A DNA stretch of 64,000 nt, taken from the NCBI GenBank assembly GCA_037577475.1, contig CM075183.1, forward strand, positions 19,225,281 through 19,289,280, written 5' to 3'. This stretch comes from Chaunax sp. Z400 (Eukaryota; Chordata; Actinopteri; Lophiiformes; Chaunacidae). Shown here one piece after another: positions 1-11,826 of the stretch. The position numbers and the translations under genes were made by a program. Under the pieces are notes generated by a model. It was not told where the DNA came from. It worked only from the letters and a program-made list of their open reading frames with translations, and did not search any database. Within the stretch, counting starts at the first letter, position 1. Each line of letters opens with the position of its first letter.

Positions 1-277
1 GAGCTTCAACAATCCAGCAAATAGTTTCTATTTTGTTCATTACCGACTGTATTTTTCAAGCTAAAATCACAAACATGCTATTAAAATTAAATCTTCTCAA
101 AATGCTGATATGATAGTGAGCTGAATATACATGGGTTTGGACCTTTGGTCAAATAAAAAAAGCTGTCAGAATGGATCATCTTAGACTGTGGGAGATTTTA
201 AACAGGCACCATTTTCTGACATTTGTGGTTAAACTATTCCAGCTGCAGCTCTGAATACATTTAAAAGCAGTACTTAC

Positions 278-1845
278 TGTTTTCCTGTCATCTTGTACGC
301 CTGAAAAAGGAACAAAAACAGATGTTTGGACACAAATATTACCCAAAAAAAAGTCATTTTTCATAAAAAATAACTCAAGTAATTGTTTTAGTTATATATT
401 AAAAAATATAGCCATTTAAAGTCATTTGAAGTCTGTGTGATGTATGCCGAGCGACGGGTCTCACCTCGATGAAGCGGAAGGGGTCGTTTTCCTGCATGAG
501 GCTTTCGATGCCGCAGCGGACCTCCTGCAGACGGGCCTGGTCCTGGCAGATCCTGGAGATGTTCTTCTGGATGGCCGGCCCGTTGGTGTCACAGTGAGTG
601 CGCGTGCATTCCCGCAACCTGGTGATGAAGCGCAGAACCTTGCCCTTCATCTCCTCACCCAGCCTGGTCAAGCCCTGCTCAGAGTCGTCCATAAACTTCT
701 GCATGAGGGGAAGGGGTGAGGGGGAAAAGTGTACTTTGGACTGCAGGTATTGGTTATTTTAGTAATCAGGAATTCTACCAATGATTATCCTCATAATTAT
801 TGAATAAATAAATAATGCTTCATCTCAACCAGCAGTCATACTGATTGACTGATATCTTGTGTTGGACTTACCTTATTCTGCCTCTCCTTCTCCTTCTGCT
901 CCTGGAGTTTCCTCTCTGCCATGCTGTGCTTCCTCTCAACCCTGTACAGCTGCTTATCCAGCGTGCCCTGGTCAATAGGAAGAGGCAAGATCACAATGGT
1001 GCTGAATCACAATCGATTTTAGGATGGCAAATATTCAAAATCCCAAATGTGTCAGTGTGTGGTTGAGAACATGATGAATTACTTCTGGATTCAGGATAAA
1101 TATTACCCATCCAATGAAATATGTCATCTATTTATTTGGGGTTTTTTTTGGACATATCATGCCTTTATTTTGTTATTCATTTACAGTAGATGAGTTTCCT
1201 CTTCTCTTCTCACAAATGTGAGGTGACTTAATGGAACTGTGCCGATGACATAATGCTGTACCAGAGGTGTGAGGGTTCCCACTGTGCATCTCTGCATCAG
1301 CACATATAAAGACACACAAAAGTGTGAAGAATCAATCAAAAAACATATGAAACAGGATGAATATTCTCTGACTTCTTCTTCTGTATGTTTTTCTACTTCG
1401 TCTTCCTGCTTACTGTCGGCTACAGAGACCCTTCAAATGTTCAGCTTCTTTTTTTTTGCCTCCTTTTATACTTTTTTTGCATTGTAAGTAAATGGAGCAA
1501 TCATCAAATCCTCTTCAAACTTACAGACGTCGTTTAATTATATCTAATTATATATTCTTTAAGTTGATCAGAGCAGAAAACCAATCAAGCAATCAGACGA
1601 ACTTTGACATTGCTGGAGAAGCTTGAAAGCCTTACTGTTGAAACGGTAAAATCTAATATTTATAATAGACTCAATTCAACAACAGGTTGAATTCAACAGG
1701 TTTCTGGACTGAACATCCACAGAAATGACCTGGAAGCCTCTGAACTTCACTCTGTTCAGGAGAATGAAAGCACAAGAAGTGGATTTTAACTCTCCTATAG
1801 AAAAGAGCACAAAGTCATGTGACTCTTTCATTCATCTACACACAG

Positions 1846-1903
<58 letters not shown>

Positions 1904-3638
1904 ACACACACACACTACCACAACTGACAATGTTCATTCAGAAGCATTCCAGACTCATCAAGACTTTGTGCGAGTTAAACAATGGAATGGAGCCTGAAAT
2001 AGCCTAAAATAGACATTCTTATACACATTTATGTCTTTTTTTCTAAATACAGAGATATGTTATAAAAATTCATTCATAACTATGTAGGATGTAAGTTTAT
2101 ATTCAAGGGGATTGAAACTCGTTTACTAACGCTTCCTGAGCATTTTAAAAAACTTTTAAATGTTAAAATTTCTTACATAGTTTCCCATAATAATAATAAT
2201 CATAATAATACTACAGATTCTATGCAGCATTCTACTGCTGCTGTGGTGCTGCTACTACCAGCTCTTTTAAAGATGACATGTTTTGTTTTTTTTGTTCACC
2301 CTTATGCGGCCAAAAAGAGAAAGAACCTGTGACCTACTGTACAGGTACAGTTTTAGTGAAACACCGTATGATGTCACTGACTTTCACTGTCAGTTTTTGC
2401 CGAGAGCCACATAGAAAAAATAAGCGTGAATCTCTAGACAACACCTTGCAGAAAGCCACGCTGCTCCAGTAGGCGGTGTATCCGAGGCGTGGCCTGCATA
2501 GAAGCCACGATGAGGATGGGGAACGTACCTTGAGATCTTTCATCGTGTTTCTCAGAGTCTTGATTGTGTGTCCCAAGTGTCCTCCCTCTACGGTGCAGGC
2601 GTTGCACACACACACCTTGTCATCCATGCAGTAATATCTGGAGTTGCACACCAAATGAAAACGGGAACCAGATAAAGCTTAAAAGTCACAGATGTATCCA
2701 GTAATACTGAGATAGTTAGTTATTTGTGGTCAAATAGGAATAACAGGTTAGTCGCCCTCTCTTGGCCAAAACTTTGTTGCACTTATAAAAATTTTAGAAA
2801 ATTCCACTCAAACATCCTCTTCATAATATTAACACAGCAACATGTGCCTCCTACCTGTATATCTCATCATGATCTGGGCACTTCCTCTTCCAGAAGTCGT
2901 TCATCGGTTCTGTTAAAGGATGCTCGCGGAACGCTGGCAGCTCCAGATGTGGCCTCACGTGCTCCTGGCACATGGACACCTCACACTTCAGGCATGTCTT
3001 GACTGCAAATGTCGACGCAGCGGCAGCAGAAGATTCCTGCTTCTCGCCATCTTCCTGAGAAACAGAGGCAGCTGAAGACGTATCCCCGGCGGCGCTGGGG
3101 CCCGATGCATCGGTGGCAACGGGGGGGCAGTAGTCACATGGAACAGCCAACACGCTCCTGGACTGCTGGGCTGAAAGAGGAGTCGACAGCAGCTCTCTGG
3201 ATTTTAACGCCGTGGCAGCTGAAGCGGTAGCTCTGCGCCGGTGACAGTAGTCGTCAGAAATATTGGCTAGTTTGAAGTTTTTCTGAAAGTTAGTGCCACA
3301 CCGGTGGCTGTCACGGCACTCTGGGCAGCGGAAGCGACCTCGCTCCGCCTGGCGCCTTAGGCGGTCCAGGCAGATCTTGCAGAAGTTGTGGCCGCAAGGA
3401 AGCAAGTAGGGGTTGCGGTACACGTCCAGGCACACCGGGCAGGTGAGCTCCTCCTGCAGGACGCTGGACAGCTCTGGCTGGGCAGAGGCCATGGCAGCCA
3501 GAGATGGATGTGGTGGGAGACGAGAAAGTGGAATAAGGGTGAGTGATATATAAAGAGGCAAAGAGGTAGAAAGAGGTGGAGGGAAGGAGTCTGCAGCTTC
3601 CCTGATGTAGAACTTGGTCCTTTATAGATGTCAGGTGG
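278..3638 (-). CDS. TRIM-family RING/B-box/coiled-coil E3 ubiquitin ligase (5' part)
   Basis: Probable RING-type ubiquitin ligase acting in the cytosol, of a family often involved in antiviral signalling. Exons in transcription order: 3638-2855 (ATG at 3492-3490), 2637-2529, 967-872, 698-465 and 300-278. Each has GT-AG borders and phases agree, giving about 366 residues. Residues 18-59 form a C3HC4 RING: C18, C21, C33, H35, C38, C41, C56, C59. A Ser/Ala-rich linker follows, then a B-box 1-like Cys/His cluster. B-box 2 is split across exons 1 and 2 (CPDHDEIY, then YYCMDDKVCVCNAC). Exons 3 and 4 encode a charged coiled coil. The last exon is 23 nt, a size typical of TRIM genes. The C-terminal domain lies off the left edge, so I cannot name the subfamily. 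A donor at 4917 and an acceptor at 3639 suggest an upstream noncoding exon near 4.92-5.1 kb. Confidence 0.85.
1840..1915. repeat. (CA)n microsatellite
   Basis: Nearly uninterrupted CA dinucleotides with one T interruption, in an intron of the TRIM gene. Open reading frames across it are artefacts of the repeat. Confidence 0.97.
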
Positions 3639-5885
3639 CTGAAACAAGAAAAGTTTGTTATTACAAATGAAAGCATGAGTTGAAACTCATCAAATAGCCA
3701 ACAACAATTTGATAATAGACTGTTTAAGTTATTTATTAGCAGAAATTCTAAACATTCACTGCTTTCAGTTTGTCAGTATGAGGATTTGCTTCTTTTCTTG
3801 GTTTCAGATGGACATAAATACTGAAGGATCAGGAACATTGTGATGGTTATTTTTCACTTCCAGTACATATATTAATTAGTAGTACTTTCACTATCAACTA
3901 ATCTCTCGGCTGTTTGTTTGTTTTTTATAAACAGTCAGATTATGATTTAGACTGTGATGTATTTCATAATTTTCTTGTATCATCTTTAAACTGTATTTTC
4001 TGTCAGACCAACAGTGAAAAAGTCAAAAGAAAATCAGCAAGTCCTCACATTTAAGAAGCTGGATAGCCTCATATGTTTATATTAATTTAAGTTTTCAGCT
4101 CTGGAAGAAAGTAATCTGTCACTGCAGCCCTTCTCGTTTATGTAAGTAAAGCCGAAACATGAATTGAATTAATTGATAAGACCATCAACAGAAAAAGTGT
4201 GTCGTGTCATTTTTCAAGCACAAATGTCAAACATAGATCGTAAACTACATACATCTGGGTTTATGATTTAAGGATAAATCTTAACCAACTGGAATCACTT
4301 TGGCCTTTTGGGAAATTATAAGTGGAATTATTCACCATTTTATAGACAAAACAATGTATTACACTATTAAATAATAATAACAAATACTAACAATCTATAT
4401 TTTCAATAGCTAGTTGAATATATAAATGTGATCAGGCCTTCAGTAACCAGGTAAACTTGATTAACTCTAATATTATCACTCACTTCTTCCTGTGTGTGTT
4501 TTAAAGTTAAAATTTAAGAATGTATACTAATACTTAGTATTAAAAAATACTTTAATTTAAGACAATAAGGTCAGTTTCCGTGTTGAAAGCTGTCTCCATT
4601 TAAAGACTATGAGATAAGATAAGACTCAAGATAACCTTAAAACCCTCCACCCTGCTGTTGTGATGTTTACATGAGACAAAAGGTGGTGTCCCAGTCCGGC
4701 AGCTGTGGTTTCCAGTCCTCCACCTGCCCGTCCTTTAACATAATGTAGGCTTATGAAGCTGCTGTGACCGTTTATTCATCATGGATCACTGGTTAGCTAG
4801 CCTAGCATTAGGCTAATAAGGAGTCAACCAATACTTAGCTAACTTGCTTCCCTGTTAACGTTAGCTTATGTCCGATGGATGAGTTGCTGGGACAGACAGA
4901 CAGATCATACTACTTACCTGATAATGTAGGTATTAAAAAGTTGACTTCGTACCGAGGTGAAAGGCTGGTTTCCGGAGCTTTAGAAGCTGTCACTATCACA
5001 CACGCTGAGGTTGACGTTTCAAATTTCAAAGCCGCGGTGCACCTGTCCTGACGGGGATAACATGTTGACGTAACGACAGTTAGCTCAGATTTTTCTTTTC
5101 CCACGGTGTCCACAAACAGTCCAGTCTGTGTTAGGAGTCCGGGGAAATATTCCAGTCATCCGGCATTTAGTTTCTTATGTGGAGTTTTCGACATTTGACG
5201 CAAAATGTCCAGCAGACCAGCACCTGTGCGACAAACGGAAGGCTAACTACAGCGACTGGGCAGGTTGATGCAGGGGAAGTGCTGCTTTCAGGGGTACTCG
5301 GAATTTGTGATTACACTGGGGGCGCTGTTCTGTTACACGAAAATTGTTGTCAAGGTTAGTTATTGTAAAATATTTGAAATTAATTTTAGCCAGTGTTTTA
5401 TAGCGCTAGAAGAAGTATGCAGATGAAATGACTTTATAAAATTAATTAGGTTTTCTATGTGTATATTTTAAAAAGGTAGAAACCAAAAACAGAGCTAAAA
5501 GAAACAGAAACTGTCTCTATTGGCTGAATAAGCAACTCTTTGCTAACGAGCTGCTAGTGTCTATTTATAAGGTGATCAGTGTTGCTTGTTTGCAGCTCTT
5601 TATTGCTGCCTTCAAGTGGCAAAGTAAATCCGTTATTTCAGCTTTAAGTAGTAGTTTTATTACAAATACAGCACAATACAAACCAAAATTACTTATTGCA
5701 TATACATAACAACAGTCCTCAGAAAAAGCTCCACAATTTCACTGTGCAGGAAGACATTTAGTAGGTTCTGCATTCATTATCCTGTATTTAAAATGAAAGA
5801 AAAATGATTCAGGGAATGACTGAGCCTCAGAAAAAGTACAATGAAAGACTGGTTTTGTGGGTGTGTCTTATTTTGTCATTGCTTA
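3639..5885. other. spacer between TRIM coding exon and lectin A, no coding gene seen
   Basis: About 2.2 kb, AT-rich. It holds the TRIM 5' intron and probable promoter, and on its right the lectin A 3' end. A minus-strand AATAAA (plus-strand TTTATT near 5653) could be the lectin A polyadenylation signal. I see no conserved coding exon. Confidence 0.5.
4918..5110 (-). other. candidate 5' untranslated exon of the TRIM gene
   Basis: On the minus strand a good splice donor (CAG followed by gtaagtag) sits at 4917. The TRIM start-codon exon has an acceptor just upstream of its 5' UTR at 3639. A noncoding first exon here, with a promoter near 5.1-5.3 kb, would explain both. This is inferred from splice signals only. 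The exon's upstream limit is a guess. Confidence 0.35.
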
Positions 5886-6706
5886 TTAGAGCTCAGACAA
5901 TGCACTCTTTGTGTCTCCATTGTCCTTGTCCTGTTTGAAGATTTGTTCACTTTCCCCTGCATGCCATCTGATTTTGACTTCAGTCACACCCTGCGCTTCC
6001 AGACGGGCCTGAATCTGAATTCAGATACGCAAAAGTATCAAACAATAGATTATGTTTCCTTCACACTGACTCACTTTCTTTTTCAATAGTGAGGGAATGT
6101 TTACTTTCTCTTTCTCTTTCTCTTTATTTCTCTTTATCTCTCACCTGCTGCAGCAGTGACTCACTCTCTGTTGGATGGTTCAGATTTACCTTGGAGTTTA
6201 TTTTCACTTTCACCACAGTCCTCTTGAGTTTCTGATCTGAAACAGTTCCCAGAAAGAAAGAAAAAAGATTAATTTAAAGATTTCATTTTAACATGTTGCC
6301 AAAATATGTCAATATATAGTTTGTGACTCCTTAAGGAAAAGTAACAATATTTTGGTAAATAGGCTTCCCCGGGCGCCGCGTGTAGTGGCAGCCCACTGCT
6401 CCTCAGGGATGGGTCAAATGCAGAGAAAGAATTTCCCCATGTGGGACTAATAAAGGTATCATTATTAGATTTCTTGAGTTAGCTGAGAAGCTGTGACATC
6501 CAAAGCTACAACTGTTTCTAGCATTTCTACTCAATTACTAAGCTACACAACGTCTCATCTAGTTCGTACATTTATAAAATATTAACAGTCTGGTATGAAA
6601 TACTAAACACATACATCTGTAGCCAGTAATGTTGGTTTATAGTAAAGTCAAGAGCACCAGCCCAATTTGATATCTCAACATCTACATTGGAGAGCCGCTT
6701 TCAGTG

Positions 6707-6797
<91 letters not shown>

Positions 6798-9700
6798 AGA
6801 AAACTCCATGCATGTGCAAGAGGTTGTGGATTAGTTAGAGTAATCAGTCAGGTGTTGCCACTTGGCCTGCAGACATGTAGCACGAATTAGGCACTGTCAT
6901 CAGCATATGTTGTTACCACAGTAACCCATGTGGATAGATTGGCATGTCCTGATGCGCAAATCCAATCTGACCACTTGCAAATAACAATGCAGTCAGCAGT
7001 GACACACATGCCCAGTTTGACCCACTCACCACCCACAGGAACTGGATTATTTTCTCCAATTTAGAGACCTGCATAGACATTTCACAGCACCTCTACCCTC
7101 CCTGGAAGCTTTATTTCCGTATTTAATCCATAAGCTATTACTCAGAATCAACATTTTTATGAACAGCCCACTATCTAACCAGAGTGCCTGAAGATACTGT
7201 GATCTCTAGCTGACAATATGCTTTAAATATCTGATTTTATAACCAAATCTAAGCCTGAATGAAACCTTGGTTTCACTCTTTCCTTCACTGCTACGCTCCT
7301 GTGATGCAGCGTCATCATATCACCACATTTTTCTTTAAATTACAACCCACACAACTACCTCTGAAGCACATTAACTTACCGCCATAACAGACAAAAGGGT
7401 AGCGGCGATCACAGTTATCGTCATTCCACTGATACTGGTCAGACTTGCTCATCACAGCACAGTTCTGAGCATTTTGATGATTATCAGAGGGATTTTTCCA
7501 CCAGTTCCTAAAAGAGGTATTGCTTCTGTCGGACCACATCCAGTCCTCTCTGGCCAGTCCGATCCAAATGTCGTTGTTTTCAGCATTATTAAAAATATCT
7601 ATGTTCTGCGCTCTGGTTTTCGCACTGACCAGGTCGGTGTGATGCTTTCTGCAGAAGCTCTGAGCGTCTCGCCATGTCATAAGTGTGGTTTGTAGGGAGT
7701 AAGTTTCTTTTCCCTCACTGTCATCTGGAAGAAAACACTTGTTTAACATGGATCCATCAGTCTGTGAGAGAGATAAAGGTGTAGTTATAAACTTTACAGG
7801 ACAGAGGAAACAGGATTTAACTTTTATTTCAGGAGATTTGAGTCTCTTAATGCAGACAGATTTGTTTCTGCTGCTAAGGTTGGTAGTTAATTAATTAATA
7901 TTTTTCTCATTAAAGACTGAGCCGATTGTTATCAGAATGATAATTTTTATGACTTGATCTGCAGACAGTGATCTGCACATTAAACTCCTCCTCAGTTAAA
8001 TATTGGTGCATTTGTTTATATCAAATGGAGCTGTTGTGACAGAAGATTAGGAGGTGTACCTGATTTTTAAAAGGAACAAGAGATTCAATTAATTGGTTTA
8101 ATTTATGTCACACTCAACAACACATCTATGAATAATTAAGAGACTAAATGCAACCCCTTGGCACCACACTTTGGACCCATGTAATCATTGTAAATGCACT
8201 TAGATTGTTTAAATAGGACTTGAGTTCTTTCCTTGTTTTTCTGTTTTTTTTTGTGGCTGCAGTTTTCTTATGGGCAGAAATATGCATCACTTTTAATCAT
8301 TTAAACTTAAATTTCAATCTCTCACTTTTAAATAATTACATTGAAAACCGAATCTGGGCGGGACAATTTTATTTTGTCTCACTTAACTTGAATAAGTCCG
8401 CTGAAAACCTGAATCTGACTGGCCTAGCTTGAAACTTGATTAATTTGCAGCTGAATTCCAATAAACTTGAAACTGTATTTGTAACCGTGAGCAGGATTTA
8501 GTCTTTTACGGTTTTATCTTGTCATATCGTTGCTGTGACTTACATTCAAAGCAAAGAAAGGCCGCCTGTTGGCTGCAGTCTTTGGCGTACCAGTAACTGT
8601 CTTCCAGCATCATCACACAGTTGCCATATTCTTTGCCTATATTCCACTCAAAAACTGTAACTTCACCAATGCCCTCAGACCAAATCCACCACTCTCTCTG
8701 TGATCTCTCCAGGCCAATCCAGATGCTGCTCGCATCAGCATCGCCGACGCTCTCCACCAGTCGCTTGTGCTCCTCCATGTTGTCTACTGTTGCCAGGTCA
8801 GCGTAGCTCAGTTGGCAGTGATGCTGAGCATCGCTCCATGTCTTGGGGATGTTTACAAAGTGGTACTGACGACTTGCGGTACCTTATTGGGACGGAGACG
8901 TTAAAATAGCATCTTTCAAATTGCTCGGCTTTTGTTTGTAGATAAATTTCAAAATCCCACTGAAAATTGGTGCAATTATGTATCTGATCACGATTATTTA
9001 TTCTTTTTTTTTATTCTTAATTTGTCCTTGGTTTTGGTTCAAGAGTAAATCTACCAGAAACAGAGCAATTTTTAACTCTTACTGGGAGGCACCATATCAG
9101 ATCATAGGGGCTTTAAAAGCACATCATTTATTGTCTGATTTTACATTTTCAAGAAGGCCCCACTGACTGTTGAAAACTTATAAATACATCACTTTAGGTT
9201 TAGGTTTAGGGTTTCATGATCAAGGCGTCATATTATGAGGGTCAAACTATCCTGTGACTGTTGCATTTAGGTGCAATGACATAATAGTAAAACTGAGCTT
9301 TTTTCGCTTTCTGAATGCTTTTCTCGGGCTCATCAGTTTGTTTTGGGGAAAATATAATCCCAGTAATAATTTATAACCTCATAATTTACAGGGTGCATCA
9401 TTTCCCTGAATAGAACATATTCATTCTTTGAATCAGAAACAAACCGTGTGGTTGAAACAATAAAAACCATGATACAGTAGATGTGGATAGTCAGACTGCA
9501 GAGCATGCATACCTGTAGTTTCAGCAGCAGACATCCAAAGCATCAGGAAAATACCTGCAATCAATAGCATTGCAGATGCTCGCAATAAAATGATCAGTCA
9601 GAATTTGGTCACAAACAAAAGTATCAGTTCCGTTAAATAGCATATTGGACCTATAATCATAGTTATTTTCTTTGACAGTGTTTTTGCTGTTGAGGATAAG

Positions 9701-9816
9701 AATAAGAATCAGAATATGCAGAATTAAAGGATAAAGTAGTTTAAACGCTTTAAGATCAATAAATAGATTTAGAATTGGTTAGTTTTACCTGTAAAAAAGA
9801 CAATTCTAGGATCCAT
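5886..9816 (-). CDS. lectin A: secreted protein with two C-type lectin domains (mannose-receptor-like)
   Basis: Predicted secreted carbohydrate- or ligand-binding protein of innate immunity. Coding exons: 9816-9789, 9554-9513, 8882-8544, 7724-7380, 6236-6145, 6014-5886, giving 324 aa. All junctions are GT-AG and phases agree. The first two exons encode a signal peptide (MDPRIVFFTGIFLML, then WMSAAETT). Exon 3 is CTLD1 with WIGL, a WIW motif and the Cys set ending AFLCFE. Exon 4 is CTLD2 with WIGL, WMWSD, WND and RRYPFVC. Exons 5 and 6 encode the tail found in fish macrophage-mannose-receptor-like genes (LKRTVVKVKINSK; VTEVKIRWHAGESEQIF). Neither CTLD has an EPN or QPD sugar motif; CTLD2 has SDNHQN there, so classical Ca-dependent sugar binding is doubtful. 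A 5' UTR exon appears to end at 9923 (ACACG followed by gtaagttc). The exons left of 6.79 kb lie outside the duplicated block. Confidence 0.82.
6361..6475 (+). repeat. fragment resembling the 3' tail of a teleost SINE/LINE
   Basis: A GC-rich stretch (GGGCGCCGCGTGTAGTGGCA, then CACTGCTCCTCAGGGATGGG and AAATGCAGAG) is followed by a tail ending in ACTAATAAAGGTATCATTATT. It resembles retroposon tails common in fish genomes. It lies between the lectin A tail exons and the TA repeat. Family name not assigned. Confidence 0.4.
6710..6794. repeat. (TA)n microsatellite at the left edge of the duplicated block
   Basis: About 84 bp of pure TA. The sequence immediately right of it (GTTAGAAAACTCCATGCATG) recurs at about 19,716, preceded there only by ATAT. 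The duplication therefore begins inside or at this tract. Confidence 0.95.
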
Positions 9817-10019
9817 GGCTGCAAAAGTAGAAAAAAGTTAAGATGCAGTATCACAGTCTCTTTTTATAAAACAGATTTTTAGTGTTTTATCCACCAGAAA
9901 CAAGCAGCAGAAATGAACTTACCGTGTAAAAGGTTCTTAATGATCAGCTGATGAGCTGAGCCTGCTGTGTCTCGCTGCTCTAGCCTGTACTTTATGTGGA
10001 TGAGAGGGTTTGATCATAG

Positions 10020-10026
10020 TTTTATA
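10020..10026 (-). promoter_or_regulatory. candidate TATA box of lectin A
   Basis: Minus-strand TATAAAA lies about 95 bp upstream of the 5' UTR donor at 9922, which fits a short first exon starting near 9,990. The same motif survives in the right-hand copy near 22,346 although the exons beneath it were deleted. Assigned by position and motif only. Confidence 0.4.
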
Positions 10027-11247
10027 TCGTATGCAAACCCACCTGGTGTGTGATCAGCATGTATTTGACTAGAGTAATCTCTGGTAGGATTAAGGCGGAT
10101 TAAAGTGACATGGTCAGGTCAAGACCTGGTATCTGTATTCTAATGAATCGCTTCAGAGATGAGGGAAATTATTGTTTCTTTTGGAAGTTGTTTGTTTCAG
10201 GACCAGCTGCCTTTTTAATGAATGAATGAATCCTTTTAAAAGTTCACCAAACTTCCTCAGCTCTTATCAAACCATCCTGACCGACGTCGAGTTGTTGCCT
10301 AATCAAATTCCTCTCAGTTTCGAACTCCGATGTATCAAACCTGACAGAGGATTTGTTTAAATCATTTGCATTTGTGATCATCCCCATAATCCCTTGCAAA
10401 TGATTTCTTCTTCTATCGTCGTATCGTTGTGCGCTCCCCATCATGCCTGCCTTAAGTTGTGATCCCTCATCTGATTGATATTTTCTTTTAGTATAGCTCT
10501 AACATGTGTGCTTAAAGGTTGTTTTTTTCTGTCTCCATTTATCTATTCATCCTGTGGACTTGACCCACCACTGACAACACAAACATGAAGAAGGCTAATA
10601 GTTTAATGAGGATACAGTCGTCGTTTCTCGTGAAGCAGACCAAGATGAATAAGTAGATAGCACAAAAACATAGGATTTAGACACAGTATTAAAATGATCA
10701 CTCATTCCTCAGATCATTCTTCAACAGTACAAAGTCACAGCAGCTGTAGTGAAACAGTGTGGGCAGCTCTGCTCAGCAATTAGCATCCTGTAACGAGAAA
10801 TAAAAAAACAGGCTTTTAGAAATTTGTTTAATTAAATGTGCTGAAAAAATTATTTTTATTTTAAAGACAGAAGTAGGATTCCAATATATATGAGATTATT
10901 TGCTTTGCCAAACTCTTAATGTCTCCTGTTAAAAAGCACATTATGTATAAAAATAATTCTTATGGTTACATTAATGATGTTCCATAAGTTATTTTTATTA
11001 TTTATTGAGGACCACTGACTGAACTGAAGGGACACCGCTTGGGACCCAAAAGACGGCACCACGTGTTTGTTTGTTGTCCACTTTTTTTTTTACTAAAGTT
11101 TTAAATCTTGAAGGAATAAATCAACATTTTGGGAAATAGAATGATTTGCTTTGTGGTCAAGAAAAAGGAGCCTGTAGGAAGTTAATGCTCCTCCTGTTTT
11201 TTGCATGGATTAAACAAATGAGATTAAACATGCTAATAATTGAGCTA

Positions 11248-11814
11248 CAGTGGTGGAAGAAGATCCTTTACTTAAATAAACATATTCACATCATAAATAT
11301 TATTTTACAACAAACTTCAATTCAAAATCTGAATGAACTAAAAGTATTGACTGATTGATTGAATTTATTTGATAAAGATTTATATATGTGTAATACATAC
11401 AAATCCATATTATTATGGTCCTCTGCAACAAATACATAATAAATATACAAATTTAAAAAACCACTAAACAAAAAAAAAGAAAGTAAAACAGTATTAGCAT
11501 ATAAATAAATTTAATTTATAAAGAATTTTTTTTAAAAGATCTCATTATGCAGAACGGCCCATTTCAGAATAATGTGTGCTGGATTAGAATTATTAATGTA
11601 TTCATGTGTGTCACTTAATGATGCAGTAAAGGCGGGGCAGTGCTATGTATAATTAATGTCAATACAAAAAGTAACTAACCAAAGTTCTCAAATAAAAGTA
11701 GTCGAGTACAAAGTACCACATTAACCTCTAGTGGAGAGGAATTATAAAATATCAGAAACTGACATTACTCTAGGATCTCAAAATTAAATATACTAGATTT
11801 GTTTTCCACCACTG
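11248..11814. mobile_element. hAT-like non-autonomous transposon (MITE)
   Basis: 567 bp with inverted ends CAGTGGTGGAA and TTCCACCACTG, matching a repeat common in fish genomes. The flanking 8-mers TTGAGCTA and GTGAGCAA agree at 6 of 8 positions, compatible with an aged 8-bp hAT target duplication. No transposase is encoded. It lies just past the lectin B stop in the left copy and is absent from the right copy together with neighbouring sequence. Confidence 0.6.
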
Positions 11815-11826
11815 GTGAGCAAAGTA

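Noticed and set aside
9190..9212. TTTAGG-like repeats resembling telomere sequence
   Set aside because: Only about three units, inside a lectin intron and present in both copies. Too short to mean anything.
10244..10444. 66-codon minus-strand frame upstream of lectin A
   Set aside because: The right copy carries a deletion within the region, and no protein family or splice context is recognisable.
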